Below are positions 29,552-37,409 of a stretch of 64,000 bases of DNA, one piece after another; the first letter of the stretch is position 1; each line of letters opens with the position of its first letter. The notes beneath the pieces were generated by a model, which was not told where the DNA came from, searched no databases, and saw nothing but the letters and a program-made list of their open reading frames with translations. This stretch comes from an uncultured Muribaculaceae bacterium (lineage in GTDB: Bacteria > Bacteroidota > Bacteroidia > Bacteroidales > Muribaculaceae). The translations under genes and the position numbers were made by a program. The DNA lies in the NCBI GenBank assembly GCA_910585285.1, contig CAJUDL010000008.1:26150-90149 (forward strand), written 5' to 3'.

Positions 29552-30457
29552 ATGAAGAAAACATTACTCACATTGGCAGCATTTGCTGTAGGAGGTACGC
29601 TCAGCGCTCAGACAACCTATAATTTCTTTGATCCCGCTGATTGTGATGAAAACGGCTTTCTCTGGTTTGACACAAAGGAAAAACTTGACAAGTATGTAGG
29701 CTATCCTTCCAGAATGCAAGTAAAGCTTCTTGACGGAGATTATTTGGTTCCCGGTGATTATCCGGGGGAGGATGTAGCTCCGGAAACTATTAAGGATGCA
29801 AGTTACGTGGGTTACGGCACAGATGGTGTGAAAGGAGGAACAGGATCCAAGACTGGAGCGATAGTGCTGCCTGTAGCCGGTGAGGATTTCGGTGTGCTGT
29901 CAGCCCCACATATATGTGGGGGTGGAATTTTGTTGCATCTTCCAGATTGCGCAAAAGTGGATTTTTTTGTGTCGGCTGAGCAAGCAGATGTAAATCTTGG
30001 TCTCCATCCTGCAGAAGGTAACGTTCCCAATCGAGATTTAGGGGGGGATAACCTTATACTGGGTGGCGAGTTTACTTCTGATTCTTATGGAGACAAACTT
30101 CCCGGTGTGATCTTTACGGGATATTTCAATGATGTGGAGAAACTTGAGGATCAGGATTATGGTCCCGTAGGAAACAAACATTATTTCAAAATCCAGAGCG
30201 AAAAGGGTGTGCAGAGGACAATCCGGCTTGTGAACTATATGAAGAAATCACCTCTCTATGTTCATGGGATTCGCGTGCTGCAATATACTGACAATGGCAA
30301 TCCGTTTACTCCCGGTTCAGGTGTAGCCGGAATCGAGGCTGATGAGAATGCTCCTGTTGAATTCTTCAACATGCAGGGAGTTAAAGTTAGCGGTGAAGAA
30401 CCCGGTCTTTACATCCGCCGTCAGGGATCGAAAACCACTAAAGTTGTGGTTAAGTAG
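29552..30457 (+). CDS. Small secreted protein of unknown function, cassette 2
   Basis: 301 residues with a signal peptide (MKKTLLTLAAFAVGGTLSA|QT). It is homologous to the 294-aa protein at 20689: both open 'YN(Y/F)FDPADCDxNGxLWFDT', share 'GTGSKTGA' or 'GEGSRTGA', and end 'EFFNMQGVKVSGEEPG', 'YIRRQGSKTTKVVVK'. The middle has diverged strongly, which fits a role in recognising different ligands. Function unknown. Confidence 0.8.
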   Translation: MKKTLLTLAAFAVGGTLSAQTTYNFFDPADCDENGFLWFDTKEKLDKYVGYPSRMQVKLLDGDYLVPGDYPGEDVAPETIKDASYVGYGTDGVKGGTGSKTGAIVLPVAGEDFGVLSAPHICGGGILLHLPDCAKVDFFVSAEQADVNLGLHPAEGNVPNRDLGGDNLILGGEFTSDSYGDKLPGVIFTGYFNDVEKLEDQDYGPVGNKHYFKIQSEKGVQRTIRLVNYMKKSPLYVHGIRVLQYTDNGNPFTPGSGVAGIEADENAPVEFFNMQGVKVSGEEPGLYIRRQGSKTTKVVVK

Positions 30458-30555
30458 GAAGTAAAAAGTAAGAAGGCAGTGCTGTTGCATTGGTCCTCGA
30501 AGAGGTCGATTGATACACCGGCTTATGATTTTATATTTATCATTTATCATTTATC

Positions 30556-31977
30556 ATGCGTAAACTTTCAGTTATATTCATTATCTGCGCTTTTGCCTGC
30601 GTGGTTTTCGCCGAGCCATACAAGATGGCTAATGTTGTGTGCTTCGTGAAATTTGCCGATGAGGCAGATAAGAAGTGGGAGCATGATTTCGATTATTACG
30701 AGGCAATGTTCAACTCAACAGAGCCTGGTGCGAATTCCGTGCGCAACTATTTCTCCGATATGAGTTTCGGCAGGATGGACTGGGAGTCTGTGATTTTACC
30801 TTTCGTATATGTGGATTCCCATCCGGTAGCATATTTCTGTCCTAAGTCGGAGTCAAATCCGGACGGGTACGTCGATCTTGATCTTATGCTTGGCACGCGC
30901 ATAAAGACGCTCGTAAAGGATATGTGCGTTTTTCTTGATGAGAAGCTTTCTCAATGGGATATCAATGGCGACGATATAGTCAATGAAGAGGACAAGATTG
31001 TGTTTGATGCCAATGGAGACGGGGAGGTAGACAATCTCGTGCTGATAATCTGCGGAGACAGCGACACGAGTGCTTCCAGAATGCTCTGGCCTTCAAACAA
31101 CCGCGGAGCCCCGGCTTCTTTGGGTGGCGTTAAAGTCGGCAACTATCTTATGGTTTTTGATGGAGCTAATGGTTATAAGCTTTATGTTCCACAAAAAATC
31201 AACACCGGAGTGCTTTGTCATGAGATGTCGCACACTCTAAATACTTTTGACCTTTATCCACGCAAGAATTCCACATTGAATCCAATCGGAGTGTGGGATT
31301 TGATGAGTGATAACGGTACGGTGCCTCAGGGACTCAGCGCCTATATACGTATGACATATGGAGCGGCATATGGCAACTGGCTTCCTGCTACGGATGTGGA
31401 GACTATCACTGAAGAGGGGATTTATACCATAAAACCGATGTCGGCTGGTAGCTCAGAAAAGGTGGCATACAAGATAGTTCCCAATAAATCGAAGGCTGAG
31501 TATTTCATGTTGGAATATCGCGACCGTTCGGATCTGTGGGACGAACAGCTACCTTACGGAGGTTTGCTTGTGTACAGGGTGCATCCCGGCTATGAAGGTA
31601 ACGGAGGTCAGGACAACTTGTATGAGTTGTATGTGTTCCGCCCCAATGGCTCTACCACGAGCGGAGGACAGATCAACCGTGCTCCTCTCGGACCGGAGAC
31701 AAACCGCAAGAGCTTCGGTCATGTCGATGACAACGACTATCCTTTCTATGAGGATGGGACACGCGCTTATTTCTGCATCAGAGATGTAAAGAAAGAGGAA
31801 GACGGCAGTATTAGTTTCCATTTCTATCCCAACATTACCGGCACATCCGCAGTGACCGAGATTGATGCCGACACAGAAGAAGCAAAGGAGATTTACAATC
31901 TCCAGGGCATTAAACTCGACCGCATCACTTCCCCCGGTCTCTACATCATCAACGGCAAGAAAACGCTCATAAAGTGA
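30556..31977 (+). CDS. Secreted M6-family metalloprotease (short form)
   Basis: 473 residues with a signal peptide (MRKLSVIFIICAFACVVFA|EP). The M6 peptidase domain covers about 40-420 with zinc motif HEMSH at 222-226 followed by 'TLNTFDLYP'. It also shows 'DINGDDIVNEED' and 'DANGDGEVDNLVLI', Ca-binding-like or family-typical segments. The C-terminus is 'IYNLQGIKLDRITSPGLYII', 'KTLIK', the short sorting-like tail. It lies 98 nt after the second cassette and before a terminator, so it may be co-transcribed with it. It has no Fn3 domains, unlike the M6 protease at 5271. Confidence 0.88.
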   Translation: MRKLSVIFIICAFACVVFAEPYKMANVVCFVKFADEADKKWEHDFDYYEAMFNSTEPGANSVRNYFSDMSFGRMDWESVILPFVYVDSHPVAYFCPKSESNPDGYVDLDLMLGTRIKTLVKDMCVFLDEKLSQWDINGDDIVNEEDKIVFDANGDGEVDNLVLIICGDSDTSASRMLWPSNNRGAPASLGGVKVGNYLMVFDGANGYKLYVPQKINTGVLCHEMSHTLNTFDLYPRKNSTLNPIGVWDLMSDNGTVPQGLSAYIRMTYGAAYGNWLPATDVETITEEGIYTIKPMSAGSSEKVAYKIVPNKSKAEYFMLEYRDRSDLWDEQLPYGGLLVYRVHPGYEGNGGQDNLYELYVFRPNGSTTSGGQINRAPLGPETNRKSFGHVDDNDYPFYEDGTRAYFCIRDVKKEEDGSISFHFYPNITGTSAVTEIDADTEEAKEIYNLQGIKLDRITSPGLYIINGKKTLIK

Positions 31978-31998
31978 AAGTAAGAAGGGTGAAGAGAG

Positions 31999-32030
31999 AA
32001 AAGTGTTCGTAAAATAATTCGAACACTTTT
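31999..32030 (+). terminator. Intrinsic terminator closing the protease/SusCD region
   Basis: AAAAGTGTTCG (31999-32009) pairs perfectly with CGAACACTTTT (32020-32030), followed by a further T. Confidence 0.9.
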
Positions 32031-32135
32031 TACACCGAAATTTTATATAACATCTATATCCGGAGTTGATTATTAATAATTACTCCGGATATCTTTTTGT
32101 GAACAAATATACGTTAGCATAATGTTTTCTCATTG

Positions 32136-32166
32136 TTGTCCAATTCAATGAGAATGATTACCTTTG
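32136..32166 (+). promoter_or_regulatory. Promoter for the Abi-family gene
   Basis: TTG (32136-32138), a 20-bp spacer and TACCTTTG (32159-32166). The transcript would run through a hairpin at 32185-32216 before the ATG-like start at 32288, a leader of about 115 nt. Confidence 0.65.
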
Positions 32167-32172
32167 CGGCTA

Positions 32173-32259
32173 TAAAATACTAAACCCGATAGCTTGACGA
32201 GTCAGGGGCTACCGGGAATCAACACTGCAAAAGTAGTGCTTTCTTTTGATTAAAACAAA
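32173..32259 (-). promoter_or_regulatory. Opposing promoter with terminator-like hairpin (possible very short antisense RNA)
   Basis: On the minus strand TTTG (32256-32259), 20 bp and TACTTTTG (32228-32235) form a perfect Bacteroidetes promoter. Only about 10 bases downstream lies the stem CCCGGTAGC/GCTATCGGG (32185-32216), which pairs fully only on the minus strand because it needs a G-U pair. A T-rich tail (TTTAGTATTTTA) follows. This would give an RNA of about 50 nt antisense to the leader of the Abi gene. No gene lies in front of it on that strand. Confidence 0.4.
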
Positions 32260-32287
32260 TCCTGGCTAATAAAAGATTGTAACAGAA

Positions 32288-32977
32288 GTGAAATTCATCG
32301 ATTTTCAGAATATATTGTCTCCGGAAAGACTCAACAGATATGTCTCAGCCTGTGATAATGATACCCGAAAAGCAATGTCACTATATCGGTTAAACCTTCA
32401 TCTCTCGCAAGAAGTCTTTACGTTATTGAGCTGTTTCGAGGTGGCGTTAAGAAATGCTATTGACCGTGAGCTTACGTCTCGGTTCGGAAAGAATTGGTTA
32501 CGTGATTCAGTATTGGAAGGAGGTATATTTGATATTGTCAGTTGTCGAGATAGTGCGCGAATAATCACCAAAGCTTTCAATCGTTTGAACAGAAATGGTG
32601 AATATACTCACCATAAACTTCTTGCTGAAATGGAATTCGGAGTCTGGAAGTATATGTTTGCCAATCCTCAATATCGTGCTACAGGACAGATTCTCCTACG
32701 AATATTCCCGAATAAGCCACGATCATCTGTGGAGATTCAATATAATAATGCTTATATGTTCAATGAGCTTGATGGCATCAATATCCTCCGAAACCGAATA
32801 GCACATCATGAGCCTATCTGTTTTGCGCGAAGACAACCCCAAATCGGCACGGCTTACATACTCAATGCTTATCAGAATTTGCATAAGCTCTTTATGTGGA
32901 TGGGCATCGATAGCCATTCTCTACTTTATGGTCTTGATCATGTACAACAAGTCTGTAACCGTATAAACTCCATGTAG
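32288..32977 (+). CDS. Abi family protein (AbiD/AbiF, Abi_2 type, HEPN-like)
   Basis: 229 residues, cytoplasmic. The family hallmarks are 'CFEVALRNAIDRELTSRFG' followed by 'NWL' near 45-70, and 'ILRNRIAHHEPI' near 165-177, an RxxNRxxHHE motif resembling the RX4-6H HEPN RNase signature. Abi proteins of this group abort phage infection, probably by RNA cleavage. It stands alone with its own promoter, no antitoxin partner and no neighbouring phage genes. The start is ATG-like at 32288 ('GTGAAATTC', read as GTG); no better upstream start is visible. Confidence 0.8.
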   Translation: MKFIDFQNILSPERLNRYVSACDNDTRKAMSLYRLNLHLSQEVFTLLSCFEVALRNAIDRELTSRFGKNWLRDSVLEGGIFDIVSCRDSARIITKAFNRLNRNGEYTHHKLLAEMEFGVWKYMFANPQYRATGQILLRIFPNKPRSSVEIQYNNAYMFNELDGINILRNRIAHHEPICFARRQPQIGTAYILNAYQNLHKLFMWMGIDSHSLLYGLDHVQQVCNRINSM

Positions 32978-33100
32978 ATTGGCAGATATTACCCTCATTT
33001 GCAGACTCCTCAATGTTGTCTCTCAGATTGAGAGGTGAAAACAGTATATTAATTTCATTAAAATTATTGCTGGCAAAGACAGAATCTGGAGATTGATATG

Positions 33101-33140
33101 AACGCGAAAAACGCGAAAAAAACGCAAAAAACGCGAAAAG
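33101..33140 (+). repeat. Four tandem copies of an ACGCGAAAA-type motif
   Basis: AACGCGAAAA occurs as four consecutive 9-11-bp units, the third degenerate (AACGCAAAAA). The left arm of the hairpin at 33239-33264 has the same sequence. The 432-bp gap from 32978 to 33409 also contains the 29-bp repeat copy 2 and the sufB promoter. Confidence 0.75.
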
Positions 33141-33238
33141 TTACATGGAATTCTTTAATATTAACATCTGTCTAATATGATAATGTGCTAATTAATAAAA
33201 GGTTAAATATTAATGCCATTCAATATTGATTCAAATTT

Positions 33239-33264
33239 AAAACGCGAAATTTTCGCGTTTTTTT
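33239..33264 (+). terminator. Terminator-like hairpin built from the ACGCGAA motif
   Basis: AAAACGCGAA pairs with TTCGCGTTTT around a 3-nt loop, followed by TTT. It lies 260 bp after the Abi gene and 145 bp before sufB, so it insulates sufB from upstream transcription. Confidence 0.75.
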
Positions 33265-33271
33265 AAGGTTG

Positions 33272-33300
33272 GCAGCTACGACTTATCAGTCACATTAGAG
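33272..33300 (+). repeat. Copy 2 of the dispersed 29-bp intergenic repeat
   Basis: GCAGCTACGACTTATCAGTC followed by ACATTAGAG, then GCCAATT. The same motif order occurs at 37660-37688. Both are followed closely by a pyrimidine-rich 'CCTTT(T)A' stretch. Confidence 0.65.
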
Positions 33301-33377
33301 TCATGCCAATTATTACTTTTTACATATTACCTTTTACTTCTTACCTTTAAAATAATCGGCTTACAGAACTTTTTTTG

Positions 33378-33385
33378 TAATTTTG
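33378..33385 (+). promoter_or_regulatory. -7 element of the sufB promoter
   Basis: TAATTTTG matches TAnnTTTG. Transcription would start near 33390, 20 nt before the ATG at 33410. This excludes an in-frame TTG at 33383 as the start codon. Confidence 0.65.
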
Positions 33386-33409
33386 CGTAATAATAGAAAA
33401 TTACACTTT

Positions 33410-34900
33410 ATGAGTGACGAAATAAAGGATGAGATAACGACCGAGAACGGTAAATCTGAAAGTTCTAAAAAAACGATTCAGGAGGCTACCAATTCCGAAT
33501 ATAAGTATGGTTTTACATCGGATATTGATACGGAGATTGTGCCCCCTGGTCTTAATGAAGATGTGATACGCTTTATCTCGAAGAAAAAGGGTGAGCCGGA
33601 GTGGCTCCTCGATTTCCGTCTCAAGGCGTTCAGATATTGGGAGACGCTTACGCCTCCGGAATGGGCTCATTTGAAAATACCATCTATCGATTTTCAGGCT
33701 ATAAGCTATTACGCAGCTCCTAAAAAGAAGGAGGTGAAAAAGAGCATGGATGAGGTGGATCCTGAGCTTGTGAAGACTTTCAATAAACTGGGTATCTCGC
33801 TTGAGGAGCAAAAACAGCTCGCCGGTGTGGCAGTGGATGCAGTCATGGATTCTGTCAGCGTAAAGACCACACACCGCGAGAAGCTTGCTGAATTGGGAGT
33901 GATCTTCTGTTCTTTCTCCGAGGCTGTGAAAGATTACCCGGATCTCGTAAAGAAATATCTCGGCACGGTGGTGCCTTATCGCGACAATTATTATGCCGCA
34001 TTGAATTCAGCGGTATTCTCCGATGGTTCTTTCGTGTATATTCCCAAGGGTGTGCGGTGCCCGATGGAGCTGAGTACTTATTTCCGTATCAATGCTTCCG
34101 GCACAGGGCAGTTCGAGCGTACGCTCATCGTAGCAGACGATGATGCCTATGTCAGCTATCTTGAAGGATGCACGGCTCCGATGCGCGATGAGAATCAGTT
34201 GCACGCTGCCATTGTGGAGATAATCTGCGAGGAACGCGCGGAGGTGAAATATAGCACCGTTCAGAACTGGTATGCCGGAGATAAGGATGGACGCGGAGGT
34301 ATCTATAACTTCGTGACCAAACGCGGTCTCTGCCGCGGTCATCGATCCAAGATATCTTGGACTCAGGTCGAGACCGGTTCGGCAATTACATGGAAATACC
34401 CTTCATGTGTGCTTAAAGGTGATGAGTCGGTTGGAGAATTTTATTCTGTAGCTGTCACCAATAATTACCAGCAGGCGGACACCGGCACGAAGATGATTCA
34501 TATCGGACGCAATTCGCGCTCTACTATTGTCAGTAAAGGAATCTCGGCAGGTAAATCCCAGAATTCATATCGCGGATTGGTGCGCATGTCAAAGGGTGCG
34601 TCAGGTTGCCGTAATTTCACCCAGTGTGATTCCTTGCTGATGGGTGATGAATGTGGGGCACATACTTTCCCCTATATTGATGTCCGCAACAATTCCTCAA
34701 CAGTTGAGCATGAGGCTACGACTTCAAAGATAAATGAAGAGCAGCTTTTCTATTGCCAGCAACGCGGCATCCCGATGGAGGAAGCAGTAGGACTTATTGT
34801 GGGTGGTTACACAAAAGAGGTTATGAATAAACTCCCGATGGAGTTTGCCGTCGAAGCCCAGAAACTTTTACAAATCTCACTTGAAGGCTCGGTAGGATAA
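33410..34900 (+). CDS. sufB: Fe-S cluster assembly scaffold subunit SufB
   Basis: 496 residues, cytoplasmic. SufB forms the SufBCD scaffold complex on which Fe-S clusters are built, using sulfur from SufS/SufE. Typical SufB segments are 'PEWLLDFRLKAFRYW', 'YFRINASGTGQFERTLIVAD', 'YLEGCTAP', 'QNWYAGDKDGRGGIYNFVTKRGLC' and the C-terminal 'SLLMGDECGAHTFPYIDVRN...VEHEATTSKI'. Length is normal for the family. The ATG at 33410 is chosen because an upstream in-frame TTG lies inside the promoter. sufC, sufD and sufS do not follow, although these are usually one operon in Bacteroidetes. Confidence 0.95.
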   Translation: MSDEIKDEITTENGKSESSKKTIQEATNSEYKYGFTSDIDTEIVPPGLNEDVIRFISKKKGEPEWLLDFRLKAFRYWETLTPPEWAHLKIPSIDFQAISYYAAPKKKEVKKSMDEVDPELVKTFNKLGISLEEQKQLAGVAVDAVMDSVSVKTTHREKLAELGVIFCSFSEAVKDYPDLVKKYLGTVVPYRDNYYAALNSAVFSDGSFVYIPKGVRCPMELSTYFRINASGTGQFERTLIVADDDAYVSYLEGCTAPMRDENQLHAAIVEIICEERAEVKYSTVQNWYAGDKDGRGGIYNFVTKRGLCRGHRSKISWTQVETGSAITWKYPSCVLKGDESVGEFYSVAVTNNYQQADTGTKMIHIGRNSRSTIVSKGISAGKSQNSYRGLVRMSKGASGCRNFTQCDSLLMGDECGAHTFPYIDVRNNSSTVEHEATTSKINEEQLFYCQQRGIPMEEAVGLIVGGYTKEVMNKLPMEFAVEAQKLLQISLEGSVG

Positions 34901-34910
34901 TTCTATCGAG

Positions 34911-34941
34911 AGGTTAAAGGTTAAAGGGAATAGGGAAAAGG
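34911..34941 (+). repeat. Purine-rich repeat, left flank of the four-helix-bundle gene
   Basis: AGGTTAAAGGTTAAAGGGAA followed by more purines. The reverse-complement form lies at 35370-35402 on the other side of the gene, making an inverted-repeat pair. Confidence 0.55.
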
Positions 34942-34983
34942 AAAAATGTCATGACTTCGTAACTGTTCGGCATTAATATTACT

Positions 34984-35343
34984 ATGGTAGATAACAATAA
35001 AATGAGAAAGGCAGAGGACTTTGCTCTTCTAATAATAGAACTCTATAAAGATTTATACTTTAATAAGAGGGAATATGTGATGAGCAAGCAGATTCTCAGA
35101 AGTGGAACATCCATAGGTGCCAATATTGCAGAAGCAGATTGTGCTGAAAGTCGTCAGGATTTTATCCATAAAATAAATATAGCATGTAAGGAAGCAAACG
35201 AGACATGTTATTGGTTAAGATTATTAAATAGAAGTGGATATATAGATAAAGATACTTACGCGAACTGTTACGCGCTTTCAGAAGAACTTGTTCGCATATT
35301 GTCTTCAATACTTATATCCGCAAGGGGTGACAGACCTTTCTGA
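34984..35343 (+). CDS. Four helix bundle protein (23S rRNA intervening-sequence / TIGR02436 type)
   Basis: 119 residues, all helical by composition. Family landmarks are 'DFALLIIELYKDL', 'QILRSGTSIGANIAEAD' near 35-55, 'DFIHKINIACKEANETCYWLRLL' and 'ELVRILSSILIS'. The family resembles the avd-like accessory proteins and proteins encoded in 23S rRNA intervening sequences; its molecular role is not established. It sits between sufB and phoH, flanked by inverted purine/pyrimidine repeats, and looks like an inserted unit. Confidence 0.85.
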   Translation: MVDNNKMRKAEDFALLIIELYKDLYFNKREYVMSKQILRSGTSIGANIAEADCAESRQDFIHKINIACKEANETCYWLRLLNRSGYIDKDTYANCYALSEELVRILSSILISARGDRPF

Positions 35344-35369
35344 CAAAGAATATAGAGAATCAGGTATTT

Positions 35370-35402
35370 ACCTTTAACCTTTCACCTCTTCCCTTTAACC
35401 TT
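35370..35402 (-). repeat. Pyrimidine-rich repeat, right flank of the four-helix-bundle gene
   Basis: ACCTTTAACCTTTCACCTCT followed by TCCCTTTAACC. Its reverse complement resembles the repeat at 34911-34941, so the pair brackets the gene as an imperfect inverted repeat. Confidence 0.55.
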
Positions 35403-35413
35403 ATAATAATAAG

Positions 35414-36379
35414 ATGATAGAGAGAATAGTCATAATAGATAATGTTGATCCGCAGACGTTTTATGGGGTCAATAATGCGAATATAAGTTTGATCCGCAAC
35501 CTTTTCCCGAAACTGCGGATGGCGGCGCGCGGCAATGTCATAAAAGTGATCGGAGAAGAGAGCGAAACTGCTGAGTTCGAGAAAAAGATACATGCGATTG
35601 AAGCTCATGCGTCAAAATACAATAAACTCGATGAGGAGGCAATAATAGATATCGTGCGTGGCGATCCTCCGAAGGAGGTTAATGCCGAAGGTGTCATAAT
35701 CTATGGGCAAAACGGCAAACCGATCGCACCTCGTAATGCCAATCAGGCACGCATGGTGAAGAGTTTTGCGGAGAACGACCTTACTTTTGCTCTCGGACCT
35801 GCCGGTACGGGCAAAACCTATATCGCGATTGCTCTTGCCGTGCATGCGTTGAAGAATAAACAATGTCGCAAAATCATCCTTTCGCGTCCGGCTGTGGAGG
35901 CTGGGGAGAAACTTGGTTTCCTCCCCGGTGACATGAAAGATAAGATTGATCCATATCTGCAACCTCTCTATGATGCCCTGGAGGATATGATACCGCAGCA
36001 GAAACTTAAGGAATATATGGAGGCGCAGACAATCCAGATTGCTCCTCTCGCCTTCATGCGCGGTCGAACTCTTAATGACGCTGTAATCATACTCGATGAG
36101 GCACAGAACACAACCAGGCATCAGATGAAGATGTTTTTGACGCGACTCGGCATGAACGGTAAGATGATAATTACCGGCGACACCACTCAGATTGATCTTC
36201 CCCACACGGTGCAGAGCGGACTGCTGCAGGCTCTCCGAATTCTGAAGGGCGTGAAAGGAATCGGAGTGATAGAATACGAGAAAAAAGATATAGTGCGCCA
36301 TCCGTTGGTTCAGCGCATTGTCGACGCTTACGAGCATCGCGAACGCGAAGAACCAGGGGAGGAGCTTTCAGTAGATTAG
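35414..36379 (+). CDS. PhoH-family ATPase (PhoH-like protein)
   Basis: 321 residues, cytoplasmic. An N-terminal region (about 1-90) precedes the PhoH P-loop domain with Walker A 'GPAGTGKTY' near 134-142, 'SRPAVEAGEKLGFLPGD' and Walker B 'VIILDEAQN'. 'TRLGMNGKMIITGD' and a C-terminal basic/acidic tail follow. PhoH2-like proteins are ATPases with RNA-related roles. Transcription converges with the nuclease gene at 36391; only 11 bp separate them, with a 4-bp ACAG/CTGT mini hairpin and no strong terminator. Confidence 0.92.
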   Translation: MIERIVIIDNVDPQTFYGVNNANISLIRNLFPKLRMAARGNVIKVIGEESETAEFEKKIHAIEAHASKYNKLDEEAIIDIVRGDPPKEVNAEGVIIYGQNGKPIAPRNANQARMVKSFAENDLTFALGPAGTGKTYIAIALAVHALKNKQCRKIILSRPAVEAGEKLGFLPGDMKDKIDPYLQPLYDALEDMIPQQKLKEYMEAQTIQIAPLAFMRGRTLNDAVIILDEAQNTTRHQMKMFLTRLGMNGKMIITGDTTQIDLPHTVQSGLLQALRILKGVKGIGVIEYEKKDIVRHPLVQRIVDAYEHREREEPGEELSVD

Positions 36380-36390
36380 ACAGTATTCTG

Positions 36391-37176
36391 TTAATAGTCG
36401 AAAACTTCGTTGAGAAGGCGGGCGAGGCGATAGCCGGCACGCACTATGCGTTCGTGGGCAATTTTCTCACCTCCTAAAATTCTGCTGTAAGATTCGGATT
36501 TGTTATATTCACGTCCGTTCTCAAACCATCCGTATGTCTTCGTTATGGCTTTGCCGGATTCTGTTGCCCATTCTTCGGGAGTGCCTTTCTGTATTTCAGC
36601 TATCTCCTTCTCGGTGTACCGGTCGAGCTGATCGGCATATTCCTTATATTGCCACGGATGCTGGTCAAGCACCCAGTTGTCCCAGAAATCATGAACCTGG
36701 GCATTTTTGCCGTTGAGCTTAAACTTTATATGTTTCTGGTCATAACCGGTATAGAAAGCATGACCGGGGCAATGCATGTCGCCGACTATATGCACAAAGA
36801 GTTTTATGTTGTCTGCCACGGCTGAATCCGTCAATTCCTTATGATGGCGCAGATTTTCAAGAGTCTTTTTCAACCCTTCCACTCCATCACGTTTCTTGCT
36901 GGTATAATACACTCCGAGAGAATCTACATCGGATGCATGCCATCGGCTTGAATGTTTGTAAGCCGGCATTTCTCTTACCCAATCCATCCACGAAGCATAA
37001 TATACGATGGAATGATTGCCGAGATAGCGCTCGATATTTGCTTTTGCGCGAGGTGTAAGATGTTTTTCGGCAATGGCTGCCACGGCGTCATGTCCCAGCC
37101 GTCCCCAGGCACAGGCGGGAAGTGTGAATACAACAGCCAAGGCGGCTGTAAGGATTAATCTAAACTTAGTTTTCAT
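36391..37176 (-). CDS. Secreted S1/P1-type zinc nuclease
   Basis: 261 residues. The signal peptide is 1-23 (LPACA|WGRLGHD). Cleavage would leave Trp24 at the N-terminus, the residue whose amino group binds zinc in S1/P1 nucleases. Other zinc ligands are visible: H29 (GH.A), the 'SWMDWVR' aspartate, 'SRWHASD', 'FVHIVGDMHCPGHA' and 'VHDFWDNWVLDQH'. The family cleaves single-stranded DNA, RNA and 3'-phosphomonoesters, here in the periplasm or outside, perhaps for nucleotide or phosphate scavenging. Monocistronic, with its own promoter at 37258-37288. Confidence 0.93.
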   Translation of the reverse strand: MKTKFRLILTAALAVVFTLPACAWGRLGHDAVAAIAEKHLTPRAKANIERYLGNHSIVYYASWMDWVREMPAYKHSSRWHASDVDSLGVYYTSKKRDGVEGLKKTLENLRHHKELTDSAVADNIKLFVHIVGDMHCPGHAFYTGYDQKHIKFKLNGKNAQVHDFWDNWVLDQHPWQYKEYADQLDRYTEKEIAEIQKGTPEEWATESGKAITKTYGWFENGREYNKSESYSRILGGEKIAHERIVRAGYRLARLLNEVFDY

Positions 37177-37257
37177 AAGCAGTTGAATTAGTTATGGTAT
37201 TATGGATTATAAGTATGACATCGAAATTACTTAACTAATTTGCGAGTCATACTTTCC

Positions 37258-37288
37258 CAAAATTACATAAATTATTTCACAAATTCAA
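37258..37288 (-). promoter_or_regulatory. Promoter of the S1/P1 nuclease gene
   Basis: On the minus strand TTG (37286-37288), a 20-bp spacer and TAATTTTG (37258-37265). This gives a leader of about 75 nt before the ATG at 37176. Confidence 0.75.
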
Positions 37289-37359
37289 CTTTCCGGCCCC
37301 TGAATGTATCGAAAACCTAAAATATCGCGTCTGCCCCGGAATGGGGCATATAATTATAA

Positions 37360-37409
37360 CCCTACATCGAACGGGAGTTTCCGTAGGAAACGAACCGGTC
37401 GGTGTAGGG
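37360..37409. repeat. Large imperfect palindrome (REP-like)
   Basis: The arm CCCTACATCGAACGGGAGTT (from 37360) and the matching arm ending CGGTGTAGGG at 37409 are imperfect reverse complements of 23-24 bp with a 3-nt centre. The 668-bp gap between the nuclease and parA holds this and the palindromes listed next, and no credible gene. Confidence 0.7.

Noticed and set aside
32185..32216. Possible tRNA remnant (minus strand CCCGGTAGCC beginning)
   Set aside because: Only the acceptor-like start resembles a tRNA; there are no anticodon or T arms. A terminator-like hairpin explains it better.
33101..33140. CRISPR-like repeats
   Set aside because: Units are about 10 bp, directly adjacent, without spacers or cas genes nearby.
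33383..33410. Upstream TTG start adding nine residues to SufB
   Set aside because: The TTG is part of the TAATTTTG promoter element; the ATG at 33410 begins the family-typical protein.
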